Below are positions 1 to 7,935 of a stretch of 33,454 bases of DNA, one piece after another. Within the stretch, counting starts at the first letter, position 1. Each line of letters opens with the position of its first letter. The stretch lies in assembly GCA_021785695.1 (NCBI GenBank), contig JAJYEQ010000002.1:1-33454 (forward strand). The letters are read 5' to 3'. The DNA comes from Actinomycetes bacterium. Its GTDB lineage: Bacteria > Actinomycetota > Acidimicrobiia > Acidimicrobiales > RAAP-2. The position numbers and the translations under genes were made by a program. The notes below the pieces were generated by a model that saw nothing but the letters and a program-made list of their open reading frames with translations, made no database searches and had not been told where the DNA came from.

Positions 1-72
1 GAGGGGACGGGGCGTCGACAGTCTGCCGAGCGTGACGTTGACGACCGACGACAAGAGTTAGGGTGTCGGAAA

Positions 73-117
73 CTGTTCACTTTTCGAGCGTTGAAAGTGT
101 CCAGTTTTCGAGCGTCG
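73..117. mobile_element. IS21-like terminal repeat remnant (solo end)
   Basis: Two near-identical 21-bp stretches (73-93 and 97-117) both contain TTTTCGAGCG, 24 bp apart, and between them lies an inverted copy of the same motif (GAAAGTGTCCAGTTT against AAACTGTTCACTTTT). Clustered TGTTCACTTTTC / AAAGTGTCCAGTTTTC repeats are the style of IS21-family insertion sequence ends. No transposase gene is visible nearby, so this would be an abandoned end. The family assignment rests on motif resemblance only and could be wrong. Confidence 0.4.
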
Positions 118-290
118 TCGACACTCGTCTGTTCAACCAGGCATTCTTCGAGAAGATCTCCGTGGTGCAGATCGATGAGAGCCTGGCCGTTGTTGAGATC
201 GGGCCAAGTTGAGAGAGCCGTTCGATGTCTTGCTGGGCGACGAGCTTCGGGCGGTGAGTCAAACTTCGGCACCCGTTCGAAGAATGAAGA
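117..290 (+). pseudogene. C-terminal remnant of a serine site-specific recombinase, frameshifted
   Basis: Reading from 117, the frame gives RLFNQAFFEKISVVQIDES and ends in a TGA at 210-212. A second frame entered at about 209 continues with REPFDVLLGDELRA. Together these match the usual C-terminal end of large actinobacterial serine recombinases (RRLFNQAFFEKIYVD...VELAEPF..LL), split by one frameshift. The catalytic N-terminal domain and the recombinase domain are absent, so the piece is dead. It starts immediately after the IS-like end, which may have truncated the gene, and stops about 85 bp before tRNA-Val. tRNA genes are common integration sites, so it probably marks an old integrated element. 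The exact 3' limit cannot be fixed. Confidence 0.6.
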
Positions 291-374
291 AGTCCGCGGG
301 AGAAACTGCCAGCAGGCTCCCGTCCACCACCTCCCGGACGTCTCTTCAGGTCAGGCGTGTGAGTAACGCACTCA

Positions 375-451
375 TGGTGGGCGCTGAGGGACTCGAACCC
401 CCGACCTGCTGAGTGTAAATCAGCTGCTCTGACCACCTGAGCTAAGCGCCC
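375..451 (-). tRNA. tRNA-Val, anticodon UAC
   Basis: The minus strand folds into a full cloverleaf: acceptor GGGCGCT/AGCGCCC, D stem GCTC/GAGC, anticodon stem GCTGA/TCAGC around loop TTTACAC, five-base variable loop, T arm with TTCGAGT, discriminator A and an encoded CCA. The anticodon TAC lies at plus positions 415-417 and reads GUA valine codons. Short open frames running through it (ending in a GLEPPTC-like peptide) are artefacts of the tRNA sequence. Remnants of a recombinase lie just downstream of its 3' end. Confidence 0.95.
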
Positions 452-537
452 GAGCCCACCACACTACGGCACCCTCCCCGACTGAGACCGGTCTAACGTG
501 AGTTCCGGGGTCGGGTGCATGAGAGCCCGGAGGTGCT

Positions 538-1422
538 ATGAGTCGGCCAGTCTCGCCAGAGCACTTCGTCGCTCAACTGCTCAGCCGCGAGACGGCGGCT
601 CTGCTGCGGTCCTCATCAGTCGCGCGGACCTCGCGCGATCCTGAGGGCGTCCACCAGGCACGCGTCGCGACTCGACGGCTCCGGGCCGAGGTCAGCCTGC
701 TCGCCGGCGTGCTGGATCCGCAGTGGTCCACGCGCCTCGAGCACGAACTGGGCCACTTCGGTCGCCTGTTGGGGCGGTGTCGTGACCTCGACGTGGTTAT
801 TGCTCGCCTCGACGCCATTGCGGGAGATGACCCGACTCTCGACGCCACCGTGATCGTGCATCTGCGGGCCCGCCGCGACGCCCTGACGCCACGCCTCGAG
901 GCGGCCATCGATTCCCGCCGGTACCGCAAGATGCTGGGTTACCTGGTCAACGCGTCCCTGTCCCCGCCCCTCACCCCGGTCCCTCCCGACTGGCGCTCCC
1001 CAATGCTCGCGCGCTGGCGCGACCGGTGGGACGCCGTCGCCACGGCGATGGAGCTGCCTCCCACCAGCGAGCAGTTGCACGCCCTGCGCATTGCCACCAA
1101 GCGCGCTCGATACGCCAGCGAAGTGGTCGATGCTCTGGTGGGCAAGCTCCAGCCCGTCCTCGATCGTGCCAGTGCCGCGCAAGATCACCTGGGACTCCTG
1201 CACGACCAGACCGTGGCGTCCGCTCTGGTAGCCGAGTGGTACGGCTCTCCCGTAGCCGCGCAAGGCGTCGACCCGAGCGACGCGATCGAGTCCTGGGCGC
1301 GGGCACTGCAGGCCAACTCGCCGCACGCGCACCGCTGGCTCGATCCGCTCAACGAAGCACTCCTCCTGGTCGAGGAACGGTCGCGGAGCCTGTCCGGGAG
1401 CCGGGAGCGGACGTCAGGCTAA
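538..1422 (+). CDS. CHAD domain-containing protein
   Basis: A 294-residue protein with the two halves of a CHAD (conserved histidine alpha-helical) domain. The first helix pair carries VHQARVATRRLRA at residues 38-50 followed by LGRCRDLDVV at about 78-87. The second half carries LHALRIATKRARY at about 180-192 with its own histidine and basic residues. CHAD domains bind polyphosphate and localise to polyphosphate granules. They are often fused or linked to CYTH phosphatases, but no CYTH domain is present here. The ATG at 538 follows a GGAGG Shine-Dalgarno at 529-533, and a TAACGT box at 494-499 is a possible -10. It stands alone, with no co-directional gene for 300 bp on either side. Confidence 0.85.
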   Translation: MSRPVSPEHFVAQLLSRETAALLRSSSVARTSRDPEGVHQARVATRRLRAEVSLLAGVLDPQWSTRLEHELGHFGRLLGRCRDLDVVIARLDAIAGDDPTLDATVIVHLRARRDALTPRLEAAIDSRRYRKMLGYLVNASLSPPLTPVPPDWRSPMLARWRDRWDAVATAMELPPTSEQLHALRIATKRARYASEVVDALVGKLQPVLDRASAAQDHLGLLHDQTVASALVAEWYGSPVAAQGVDPSDAIESWARALQANSPHAHRWLDPLNEALLLVEERSRSLSGSRERTSG

Positions 1423-1729
1423 GTGCGCTTCCTTTCGCACCGGTCACGCGGTCGACGAGTGAGTCCTTGAAGAACGCGGGGCCGCAATGTTCGAGTGGGC
1501 TCCGCCGGAAGGGGACGCGAGCAGCGCTCCTCCAGGTCAGTGACGCCGTCGGCCGAGAAGCGGTGCCACCGCTGGGCGGCGCGCGGGTCCCCAGTCAACG
1601 TCGAGTTGGCCCCGCCCCTAGCGCCCAGGCAACCTCACCGCGCAGCGTTCGTGCGTGCTGTAGCCACGGGTCCAGGGGCCCCGGGAACCCGATGCCTACC
1701 CACGCCAACAACCAGGCGAGGTGCTCGTG
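1423..1729. other. Intergenic region between convergent genes, no gene recognised
   Basis: This 307-bp gap lies between the 3' ends of the CHAD gene and the phosphatase gene. Open frames crossing it are Arg/Pro/Gly-rich and look like GC-driven noise. A short perfect hairpin (AGCGGTGCCACCGCT, 1559-1573) and an imperfect GC-rich inverted repeat near 1669-1692 could help termination, but neither has a T-tract. I see no RNA gene or mobile element. Confidence 0.5.
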
Positions 1730-2458
1730 CTAGAGCGGGCCCAAGGCGACGAGGCGGGCCAGGAGGTCCTCTGTCGCCGCGACGACCGGGCGACGGGCCA
1801 CCGGGGCGTCGGTGACGAGCTCGTCGCCGGCCACGTCGGTCGCCCACGCGTCGGCCTCACGAGCGATGATGAGTCCGGCCAGGTAGTCCCACGGGTAGAG
1901 CCGCGACCCGCCCGCCACGCTGAAGGCATCCATTGACCCCTCGGCCACCAGGCAGATCTCGAGGCTGGCCGCCCCCAGAGCCCGGAACTGGCCCCATCCC
2001 ACCCTTTGGTGGGGCCATCCCGAGAACGCGATCAGCGACCCAGCGATCTCGCGCTGGCCACTCGAGCGCAGGGTCTCGCCGTCACGGACCGCGCCGGCTC
2101 CTCGCTCGGCGAGATAGGTGGTGCTGGTGGCGTGGTTGCGCACGCATCCGGCCACGAGCACTCCGTGGTCAAGCACCGCCAGGCTGGTCGAGTAGAAGGG
2201 GATCCCCCGATCGGCGTTGGTCGAGCCGTCGATGGGATCGACCACGATGACTCTGTCCCCTTGACCACTCGTGCCGGACTCCTCGGACACGATGCGCCAG
2301 CCCGGGCGACGCAGCACCCGGCGAGCGACCTCGTCGGCTTCCACGTCGAGGTGGTACTGCGAAGCTCGAGCACCGGAGAAGCCCCGGCGCGCCCGGGGCT
2401 CCAGGGTGGCACCAATCTCCTGAGCGCACGTCGCCAGCCAGCCGAGGAGGTCCTCCAC
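1730..2458 (-). CDS. Inositol monophosphatase family protein
   Basis: The 242-residue product shows the Li+-sensitive Mg2+-dependent phosphatase fold signatures: LDVEADE (residues 37-43), SEESG (58-62, metal ligands), VVDPIDGSTN (72-81, metal-binding Asp-Pro-Ile-Asp), and WDYLAG near residue 193 carrying the last metal-ligand Asp. Likely substrates are inositol-1-phosphate, histidinol phosphate or a related sugar phosphate; sequence alone does not choose among them. The open frame extends upstream into the divergent GH3 gene. I chose GTG 2458 because TACCGT sits exactly 6 nt before it, the leaderless pattern seen elsewhere here. GTG 2503 would add 15 residues and is the alternative. Confidence 0.85.
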   Translation of the reverse strand: MEDLLGWLATCAQEIGATLEPRARRGFSGARASQYHLDVEADEVARRVLRRPGWRIVSEESGTSGQGDRVIVVDPIDGSTNADRGIPFYSTSLAVLDHGVLVAGCVRNHATSTTYLAERGAGAVRDGETLRSSGQREIAGSLIAFSGWPHQRVGWGQFRALGAASLEICLVAEGSMDAFSVAGGSRLYPWDYLAGLIIAREADAWATDVAGDELVTDAPVARRPVVAATEDLLARLVALGPL

Positions 2459-2464
2459 AGCATC

Positions 2465-2470
2465 ACGGTA
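2465..2470 (-). promoter_or_regulatory. Putative leaderless -10 box (TACCGT) of the IMPase gene
   Basis: TACCGT is followed by 6 nt and the GTG at 2458. The expected transcription start coincides with the start codon. No recognisable -35. Confidence 0.45.
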
Positions 2471-2506
2471 GTGGCGACCTGCGCATTCGGTGAGCCGGCG
2501 CACCCG

Positions 2507-2512
2507 TAGACT
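2507..2512 (+). promoter_or_regulatory. Putative -10 box (TAGACT) of the GH3 gene
   Basis: TAGACT fits TANNNT and would give a transcript starting near 2519-2520, about 15 nt before ATG 2535. A TTG at 2520 lies in frame 7 nt after the box and could be an alternative leaderless start. Confidence 0.35.
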
Positions 2513-2534
2513 CGCACCTTTGCGACGTCTAACA

Positions 2535-5153
2535 ATGACCCCCCGACACCGGACCGCCACGGACACGCTGAGGCGTGTGCATCTGCGTCCACGTCGGGTC
2601 ACCGCTCTCGTTGCGATGGGCTCGGTCGTGCTCGCGCTCGCCGCGCCGGGATCGGCCTCGGCGAGCCGCATCCTGCGCCTCAGCGTCGGTGTGGTCCACC
2701 CGGGCAGCTCGTGTCCCTGGGTGGCCCAGGCGCGCGACCACACGGCGTCGCCCCCGGTGCTCGCCCACGAGGTTCTGGCCCACCTGTCGCTCGTCCAGCG
2801 ACTGAGCCTGGTCACGCTGCAGACGTATCCACCCCTCGAGAACGCCGACGTCGGGATCGCGGCCCTGTGCATCCCGCCCCTGACCCTCACGGACGGACCC
2901 GACGGGGTCGCCAACGGGTTGACCGGCGTCACCCAGTTCCCCTCCAGCCTCAGCGTCGGCGCCACCTTCTCCCCCCGTCTCGCCTGGCAGCAGGGCCAGG
3001 CCATCGCCGAAGAGGCCCGGGCCAAGGGCATCGAGGGCGTGCAGGGCCCCAACTTGAACCTGGCGCGCGTCCCGCTCAGCGGACGGATCTTTGAGAGCTA
3101 CGGCGAGGACCCCTACCTCACCGCCACGCTCGGTGTGGCTGACGTCCGCGGGATCCAGTCCACCGGAGAGATCGCCGACGCCAAGCACTTCACCGCCTAC
3201 ACCCAGGAGAACGCCCGGGCGCGCCTCAACCAGTCGGTCAGCGCGCGGGCGCTCGCCGAGCTGTACGACGCGCCATTCCGGGCCGTGATCCAGCAGGGTC
3301 ACGTCGCCTCGCTGATGTGCGCGTACGGCTCCCTCAATGGCGTCAACACGTGCTCGGATCCCACCCTCTACCGAACCCTGCGCTCGTGGGGCTTTCGGGG
3401 GTTCGTCCGCACCGACCTGCGCGCGGCCACGGGCCCCGGTGCCGCGCTGCGGGCGGGCGCCGACCTGATCAAGCCGGCCTCGGTGCGCGAGTTGCTGCAC
3501 CTGTGGCACCTGCACCGCTTCTCGCTGCGCCAGCTCGACCGCGCGGTCACCGCCGTTTTGACCACGATGTTCGCCTACGGCATCGTGACGCACCCGCTCG
3601 TACCCGACCTGGGACTTGCGGTCTCGACACCCGCTCACCGGCGAGTCGCCTTGCGCGTCGCTGAGGCGAGCATGACCCTGCTGGCCAACGATGGAGTCCT
3701 CCCCCTGCCCTCCCATCCCGGTTCGGTCGCGGTGATCGGGCTGCCCGCGAGCGCCCTGCCGATCACGGGCGGCAGCGGCAGCGCGGGCGTGGTCCCCGGG
3801 CCGGTGGTGACGCCTCTGGCGGCGTTGCGCTCGCAGCTGGCGCGCGGCACCCTGATCCGCTACGCACCGGGAGAGATCTCCGCCTTCTCTCTCACCCGCC
3901 TCGACGACGTGACCATCGAGCGCGGCTCGCCCTTGCGCCTGGTCACGCGCCCGCACCACCGGGGCGAGCCCGGAAAGTCCGACGTGGCCATCGAGCGCGG
4001 TGGCAACGTGACACCCGCAGCGGCCACGGCGGACCGTCCCGGACGGGGTCGGGACTGGTCCTCGTGGTCGATCCGCTTCCACGTGCGGCGCACGGGCACC
4101 TACGAGCTGGCCCTCGAGCAGCTGGGGGACACCTGGCTCTCGCTGGGCCGTCACGTGGTCCTGTTCTCCCCCGGCCTCCATGCGCGCCAGGTCATCTCCG
4201 CCACCGTCCCCCTGGTCGCTGGGCATCACTACACCCTTAGCGCTCGATGGTTCGCCGTCCGCAACCACCCCGTTCCGGCACTGGACATCTTCGACACGAC
4301 GCCCGCCATCGACGCGGCGGTCACCGCCGCGCGCCACGCCCGCATCGCCATCGTGTTCGCCGGTGTGGCCACCGGGGAGGGCGCGGACCGCAACTCCCTG
4401 GCGCTGCCGGGCGATCAGAATGCGCTGATCCGGGCCGTCGCCGCTGCCAATCCGCGAACGGTCGTCGTCCTGGAGACCGGCGGCGCGGTGCTGATGCCCT
4501 GGATCCACCGGGTCGCGGCGGTGCTCGAGGCGTGGTATCCCGGCCAGGTCGACGGAGCGGCCATCGTCCCGGTCCTCGAGGGACGCATCGATCCCGCCGG
4601 ACACCTGCCTCTCACGTTTCCCGCATCCGCGCGCGCCACGCCCATCACCGACGCCGCGCAGTATCCCGGAGTCAACGCCACCGTCACGCTGGGCACCGGC
4701 AACGGGCTCGACATCGGGTATCGCTGGTACCAGGCGCATCACGTGCGACCCCTGTTCCCCTTCGGGTTCGGGCTCAGCTACACCCACTTCCGCCTCGCCG
4801 GCGCGCACCTGCGCCGCTCGCGGGACCGCGTGGCGGTGTCGCTGACCGTGCGCAACCTCGGCCCCCGGATCGGCACCGCACTGGTCCAGGCCTACGTGGC
4901 CTACCCGCCGGCGCTCGGCGAGCCGCCCGAGCAGCTGCGCGCATTCTCCCGCGTGCGCCTGCCCGCCGGCGCTCACCGCCACGTCACGCTCGTGCTGGCC
5001 GCCAGCGCCTTCGCGTCCTTCCACCGCGGCCGCCTGGCGGTGGCCGCGGGCACCTACCACGTCGATGTGGGCCAGTCATCGGCACGCCTGCCCATCCAGC
5101 TCCGCGTCACCTGGCCCGGTCCGGTCGTGCGGGGCGCTGCCGGCTCAGCGTGA
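2535..5153 (+). CDS. Secreted glycoside hydrolase family 3 protein (beta-glucosidase/xylosidase type)
   Basis: 872 residues with an N-terminal basic segment, a hydrophobic core (VTALVAMGSVVLALAAP) and an ASA cleavage site near residue 43, indicating Sec export. The GH3 N-terminal barrel includes FESYGEDPYL, DAKHF (K217, H218) and FVRTDL, whose D294 aligns with the catalytic nucleophile. A beta-sandwich segment rich in TYELALEQLGDTWLSL, probably PA14-like, separates it from the GH3 C-terminal domain, where GEGADRN (E615) is the likely acid/base. PFGFGLSYTHF and an FnIII-like domain close the protein. The nucleophile motif reads TDL rather than the common SDW. The frame is open to GTG 2490, but 2535 gives a cleaner signal peptide and follows the TAGACT box. 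Substrate is not predictable. Confidence 0.9.
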   Translation: MTPRHRTATDTLRRVHLRPRRVTALVAMGSVVLALAAPGSASASRILRLSVGVVHPGSSCPWVAQARDHTASPPVLAHEVLAHLSLVQRLSLVTLQTYPPLENADVGIAALCIPPLTLTDGPDGVANGLTGVTQFPSSLSVGATFSPRLAWQQGQAIAEEARAKGIEGVQGPNLNLARVPLSGRIFESYGEDPYLTATLGVADVRGIQSTGEIADAKHFTAYTQENARARLNQSVSARALAELYDAPFRAVIQQGHVASLMCAYGSLNGVNTCSDPTLYRTLRSWGFRGFVRTDLRAATGPGAALRAGADLIKPASVRELLHLWHLHRFSLRQLDRAVTAVLTTMFAYGIVTHPLVPDLGLAVSTPAHRRVALRVAEASMTLLANDGVLPLPSHPGSVAVIGLPASALPITGGSGSAGVVPGPVVTPLAALRSQLARGTLIRYAPGEISAFSLTRLDDVTIERGSPLRLVTRPHHRGEPGKSDVAIERGGNVTPAAATADRPGRGRDWSSWSIRFHVRRTGTYELALEQLGDTWLSLGRHVVLFSPGLHARQVISATVPLVAGHHYTLSARWFAVRNHPVPALDIFDTTPAIDAAVTAARHARIAIVFAGVATGEGADRNSLALPGDQNALIRAVAAANPRTVVVLETGGAVLMPWIHRVAAVLEAWYPGQVDGAAIVPVLEGRIDPAGHLPLTFPASARATPITDAAQYPGVNATVTLGTGNGLDIGYRWYQAHHVRPLFPFGFGLSYTHFRLAGAHLRRSRDRVAVSLTVRNLGPRIGTALVQAYVAYPPALGEPPEQLRAFSRVRLPAGAHRHVTLVLAASAFASFHRGRLAVAAGTYHVDVGQSSARLPIQLRVTWPGPVVRGAAGSA

Positions 5154-5159
5154 CCCGAC

Positions 5160-5165
5160 TACGCT
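5160..5165 (+). promoter_or_regulatory. Possible -10 box (TACGCT) before the 185-aa gene
   Basis: TACGCT lies 8 nt before ATG 5174, just after the GH3 stop, so this unit may have its own start with almost no leader. Weak evidence. Confidence 0.3.
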
Positions 5166-5173
5166 GGGCGTCG

Positions 5174-5731
5174 ATGGCCGCCATCGACGTCGCCGGTTTC
5201 GTCGCCGACCTGAAGGACCATGCGGTGACGCACGGCTTCCACGTCCACGACGAGCGGCACTTCGTTGAGACCTACTCCCTGCGCCAGAGCTGGGAGGTCG
5301 ACCTGCACCCCGAGGACGGATGCGGCGGTCCCGTCGACCTGCACATCGAGCTCGACGTGGATCCGCGGATCCTGCTGGCGTTCGAAGATGCCGTCGTGGG
5401 GCTGCCCGACGACGTCGATCCCCCCGACGAGTTCCACTTCCCGCTGGTGTTGACCTGGTCGCTGCCCCCGATGCCCCACGCCCCCGATCTGCTGCGCCTG
5501 GCCATCGACCTGGCTCCCGTTGGTGGTGTCGACATGCCCCTCGAGGTGAGCGCTACGGACACCTACCCCTCCCCGACCGAGACGGGTGAGCGGCGTATCG
5601 CCATCGTGGCGCGACGCTCCGTCTCCCTCAGCCAGGTCGCTCGTGGCGACGACCCGCTGTGCGACGTGTTCGATCGGGGTCGCGCCATCAGCGACTTCCT
5701 GCTCCAGGCCGCCGACGCGTGGCTGGGCTGA
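5174..5731 (+). CDS. Conserved-looking hypothetical protein, 185 aa
   Basis: I do not recognise a family. The product is acidic and soluble, with no signal peptide or membrane segment. It has alternating beta-like stretches (VDLHIELDVDPRILLAFEDAV, split here as two strands and a helix), a FHFPLVLTWSLPP core and a C-terminal helix ending RAISDFLLQAADAWLG. Codon use matches its neighbours and the frame is long and unbroken, so it is very likely real. It starts 20 bp after the GH3 stop. Its 3' end overlaps the start of the lipoprotein gene by 13 nt, which suggests co-transcription of the two. Confidence 0.75.
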   Translation: MAAIDVAGFVADLKDHAVTHGFHVHDERHFVETYSLRQSWEVDLHPEDGCGGPVDLHIELDVDPRILLAFEDAVVGLPDDVDPPDEFHFPLVLTWSLPPMPHAPDLLRLAIDLAPVGGVDMPLEVSATDTYPSPTETGERRIAIVARRSVSLSQVARGDDPLCDVFDRGRAISDFLLQAADAWLG

Positions 5732-6102
5732 CCCGACTCGCGACCCGCCCCCTCCTCCTCGTCGCCATCCTCGGGTCCGGGCTCGGCCTCAGCGCCTGCG
5801 GCACCACGAGCGCCGTCAGCCAGGCGCGCACAGCGTGCGGGTACGTCGGCCACGCACTGCGCGAGTACCGGCAGAGCCAGCAGGTGTCCACACCCAGTGC
5901 CGTGCGGGCCGCGCTGGCATCACGGGCCGTGGCCACACTGCTGGAGGCCACGCCCTACGCGGCGGCCGCGACCTCCGCGGATGGGGGGTGGAACCCGCTG
6001 ATGACGACCATCAACGAAGCCGAGCGCGTTCCTCTGCGCTACCTGGTCGCGTCGCTCACCAGCCTCTGCGCCATCGCCAACTCACCCAACCCCTACCTGT
6101 AG
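5719..6102 (+). CDS. Small putative lipoprotein, 128 aa
   Basis: The N-terminus has a basic region, a hydrophobic run (PLLLVAILGSGLGL) and a lipobox LSAC followed by GTT, so the mature protein should begin at a lipidated cysteine about residue 25 and sit on the outer face of the membrane. The rest is Ala-rich and probably helical, with two further cysteines (ACGYVG, SLCAI). No family recognised. GTG 5719 was chosen because it puts the basic residues directly before the hydrophobic core; an ATG at 5659 would add 20 Arg-rich residues and overlap the upstream gene more. It converges on the 113-aa gene with 9 bp between the stops. Confidence 0.7.
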   Translation: MAGLTRLATRPLLLVAILGSGLGLSACGTTSAVSQARTACGYVGHALREYRQSQQVSTPSAVRAALASRAVATLLEATPYAAAATSADGGWNPLMTTINEAERVPLRYLVASLTSLCAIANSPNPYL

Positions 6103-6111
6103 GGGCGGACC

Positions 6112-6453
6112 TCAGCGCGCTGCGATGCGCGCGTACAGCCAGCGCAGCGAGTTGGGCGCGGCGATCGCATCCTCCCAGCCCTCCAGGCGACCCTCGAGGT
6201 CCAGCAGCGACGTCACCTGGGCGATCACGACGACGGCCAGACCCTCGACCGACTCCTCGGCGACCAGGAAGTCGCCGAAGATGTCCTCGCTGACGACCGC
6301 CTCGGGCTCGATCATCAAGTAGAGCTCCCCGGTCGCCTCGACCCAACTCAGTCGGTAGTGATTGCCCCGAGCATCGCTCCAGTCGTCGCCGAACTCGTAT
6401 TCGGGACTCTCGCGTCGAGCCTCATTGGCCTGGTAGAAGGCTTCGATGTCCAC
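6112..6453 (-). CDS. Hypothetical acidic protein, 113 aa
   Basis: No family recognised. The sequence is acidic and soluble, with a start like a helical cap (MDIEAFYQANEARRESPEYEFG), a beta-rich centre (YRLSWVEATGELYLMIEP) and a Trp-containing C-terminal helix. A single-domain fold of alternating strands is plausible. GTG 6453 is preceded by TAGGCT and exactly 6 nt, which supports the start. The gene is divergent from the 230-aa gene at 6562 and convergent with the lipoprotein gene. Confidence 0.7.
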   Translation of the reverse strand: MDIEAFYQANEARRESPEYEFGDDWSDARGNHYRLSWVEATGELYLMIEPEAVVSEDIFGDFLVAEESVEGLAVVVIAQVTSLLDLEGRLEGWEDAIAAPNSLRWLYARIAAR

Positions 6454-6459
6454 GGCGCG

Positions 6460-6465
6460 AGCCTA
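6460..6465 (-). promoter_or_regulatory. Putative leaderless -10 box (TAGGCT)
   Basis: TAGGCT is followed by 6 nt and GTG 6453. The same hexamer and spacing occur before kgd. Confidence 0.5.
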
Positions 6466-6561
6466 CGTCACACTGTGCGTGCAACGGTGCGTCCAGCCGG
6501 TCGAAAGCTGAGGTGGCCGAGGGGCTGCGCCGCTGGTCGTGCCCTCATCTCTACTGGCGCC

Positions 6562-7254
6562 ATGGAAACTTCACTGGACAGTTTGACCGCGCTGCGCCGT
6601 GACTGGCACTGGCGGTGTCACCGGACCGGCTCGTGTGAGGCGGCGGCTCGCTTTCGCGACGCGCACCCCACACTGCCCCTCACGGGGGTCGACGACCTGG
6701 GCGACCTCGTGGGCGCCCTCGAGGTACACGGGGGACGGAGCATGCTCGAGCGCGCCGCCATCGTCCAGGCGATGCTGGTGGACGCCGCCGACGCGGAGAT
6801 CCGCCGTGCGCTCCTCCAGACGCTGCTGCCCGGCGTCATCAGCGTGTGCCGCCGGCTGCGCTTCGGCCAGGGCGTGACCAGCGAGTCGGGGGAGTTCGTG
6901 GGCCTGGCCCTCGCGACCACCAGCGAGATCTTGGCCCAGTGGGCCGGCGAGGACCGCCCCTACGCGGCGCTCGACGTGCTCTCCGCCCTGCGCGGCCGGC
7001 TCCGTCGATGGATCCTCCGGGAGAAGGAGTCCGCGGCGATCCCCACAGCGGCGGCCGCGACTTGGGCCGAGCCGGTGTCCCTGGACGTCCGTCTGGCGGC
7101 CTACCTCGGTGGCCCCCACGAGCGGCTCGCCCGACTGACCTACCAGCGGGTGTACGACGAGCGCCCGTGGCAGGCCCTGGCCAACGCCGAGCACGTGAGC
7201 ATCCCCGCACTGCAGAATGAACTTCAATTCTTCGCCCGTCGGTACCTGGTGTGA
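6562..7254 (+). CDS. Hypothetical protein, 230 aa, sigma-region-like helical
   Basis: ATG 6562 is taken as the start; the frame is open further upstream, but that part is low-quality and overlaps the divergent gene. The product is helical and Arg-rich. Its central part (LLQTLLPGVISVCRRLRFG, then GEFVGLALATTSEILAQW and RPYAALDVLSALRGRLRRWI) resembles the helical core of small sigma-like proteins of actinobacteria that lack a clear -35-binding domain. The C-terminal ERPWQALANAEHVSIPALQNEL could be a helix-turn-helix. This likeness is weak and I do not assign a function. It lies 57 bp before the secreted protein gene and the BTAD regulator gene in the same direction, so the three may act together. 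Confidence 0.65.
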   Translation: METSLDSLTALRRDWHWRCHRTGSCEAAARFRDAHPTLPLTGVDDLGDLVGALEVHGGRSMLERAAIVQAMLVDAADAEIRRALLQTLLPGVISVCRRLRFGQGVTSESGEFVGLALATTSEILAQWAGEDRPYAALDVLSALRGRLRRWILREKESAAIPTAAAATWAEPVSLDVRLAAYLGGPHERLARLTYQRVYDERPWQALANAEHVSIPALQNELQFFARRYLV

Positions 7255-7299
7255 GGAATCAGGCCCCCATCAGGCCCTCGGACCCCAAGACAGCCTTAC

Positions 7300-7305
7300 T
7301 ACGGT
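7300..7305 (+). promoter_or_regulatory. Putative leaderless -10 box (TACGGT)
   Basis: TACGGT is followed by 6 nt and GTG 7312, giving the secreted-protein/BTAD pair its own start. Confidence 0.45.
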
Positions 7306-7311
7306 GGACCC

Positions 7312-7935
7312 GTGACTCCCCTAGCGCCTCGGACTCGCTCGGCGCACCTCGTCTTATGGTCGAGCCCCCTCCTGCTGCTGATCGTGGCCGTGACGCTGAC
7401 GAGTCCGGGGCACGCCCCGATGCCGACCTCGGCACCGAGCCCGACGTCGACGGTGCCGTCGCCTTCTGGCACCCCGACGACCACCGTGGCGGACGCGAGG
7501 ACCCCGGTGAAGCCCCGAGTGCGCACGCGGGCGGTCCCGCCAACCCAGGCGCGCCCGACCTCGTCGGTGATCGTGACCTCTCCTCCCCGGTGGCACCCGG
7601 CTCCACGATCGATCCCCCCGACCGCGCGCGACACCGCCGCGCCCTCCTCGCCGCCGACCGACGCGACCGGCTCGCCGAGCGCGTCCGGCGTGCCGGCACT
7701 AGCCGGCGCGGCGGTGGTGGGGATGCTGCCGCGCCGCGGCGACCGGGTGATAGTGCCCGTGGCGTCGGCGGGCCTGTGGCAGCTGACCACCAGCGCGCCG
7801 GTGGTCTCGACACTCCAGTGCCCAAGCTCCTTCACCGTCGTGGCCACGGACTTCTACGTGCCGACGGCGACCTGCGACCTGACCGTGGAGGCGACGAGCG
7901 ATGCGACGTCGTGGCGCGTCGCGCCCAGGCCGTGA
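7312..7935 (+). CDS. Exported or membrane-anchored Pro/Ser/Thr-rich protein, 207 aa
   Basis: A hydrophobic segment (LVLWSSPLLLLIVAVTL, about residues 14-30) serves as a signal peptide or anchor. Residues about 35-135 are a low-complexity Pro/Ser/Thr linker, presumably extended in the wall. The C-terminal 70 residues look like a small beta domain with two cysteines (TLQCPSSF, TATCDLTV) spaced to form a disulfide. No family recognised. The GTG start follows a leaderless-type box. The stop overlaps the start of the BTAD gene as GTGA (7932-7935), so translation of the two is probably coupled and the protein may be a sensor or partner of that membrane regulator. Confidence 0.75.
   Translation: MTPLAPRTRSAHLVLWSSPLLLLIVAVTLTSPGHAPMPTSAPSPTSTVPSPSGTPTTTVADARTPVKPRVRTRAVPPTQARPTSSVIVTSPPRWHPAPRSIPPTARDTAAPSSPPTDATGSPSASGVPALAGAAVVGMLPRRGDRVIVPVASAGLWQLTTSAPVVSTLQCPSSFTVVATDFYVPTATCDLTVEATSDATSWRVAPRP

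Noticed and set aside
77..436. Small protein genes spanning the tRNA (119 codons minus, 67 codons plus)
   Set aside because: They read through the tRNA; the GLEPPTC-type ending is a familiar false product of tRNA sequence. The only genuine coding trace is the recombinase remnant.
1495..1847. Short open frames in the gap between the CHAD and IMPase genes
   Set aside because: Arg/Pro/Gly-rich, overlapping on both strands, no start signals and no family likeness.
2529..5060. Open frame of 843 codons on the minus strand opposite the GH3 gene
   Set aside because: Arg/Gly/Asp-rich antisense product without recognisable motifs; the plus-strand frame has clear GH3 motifs and a signal peptide.
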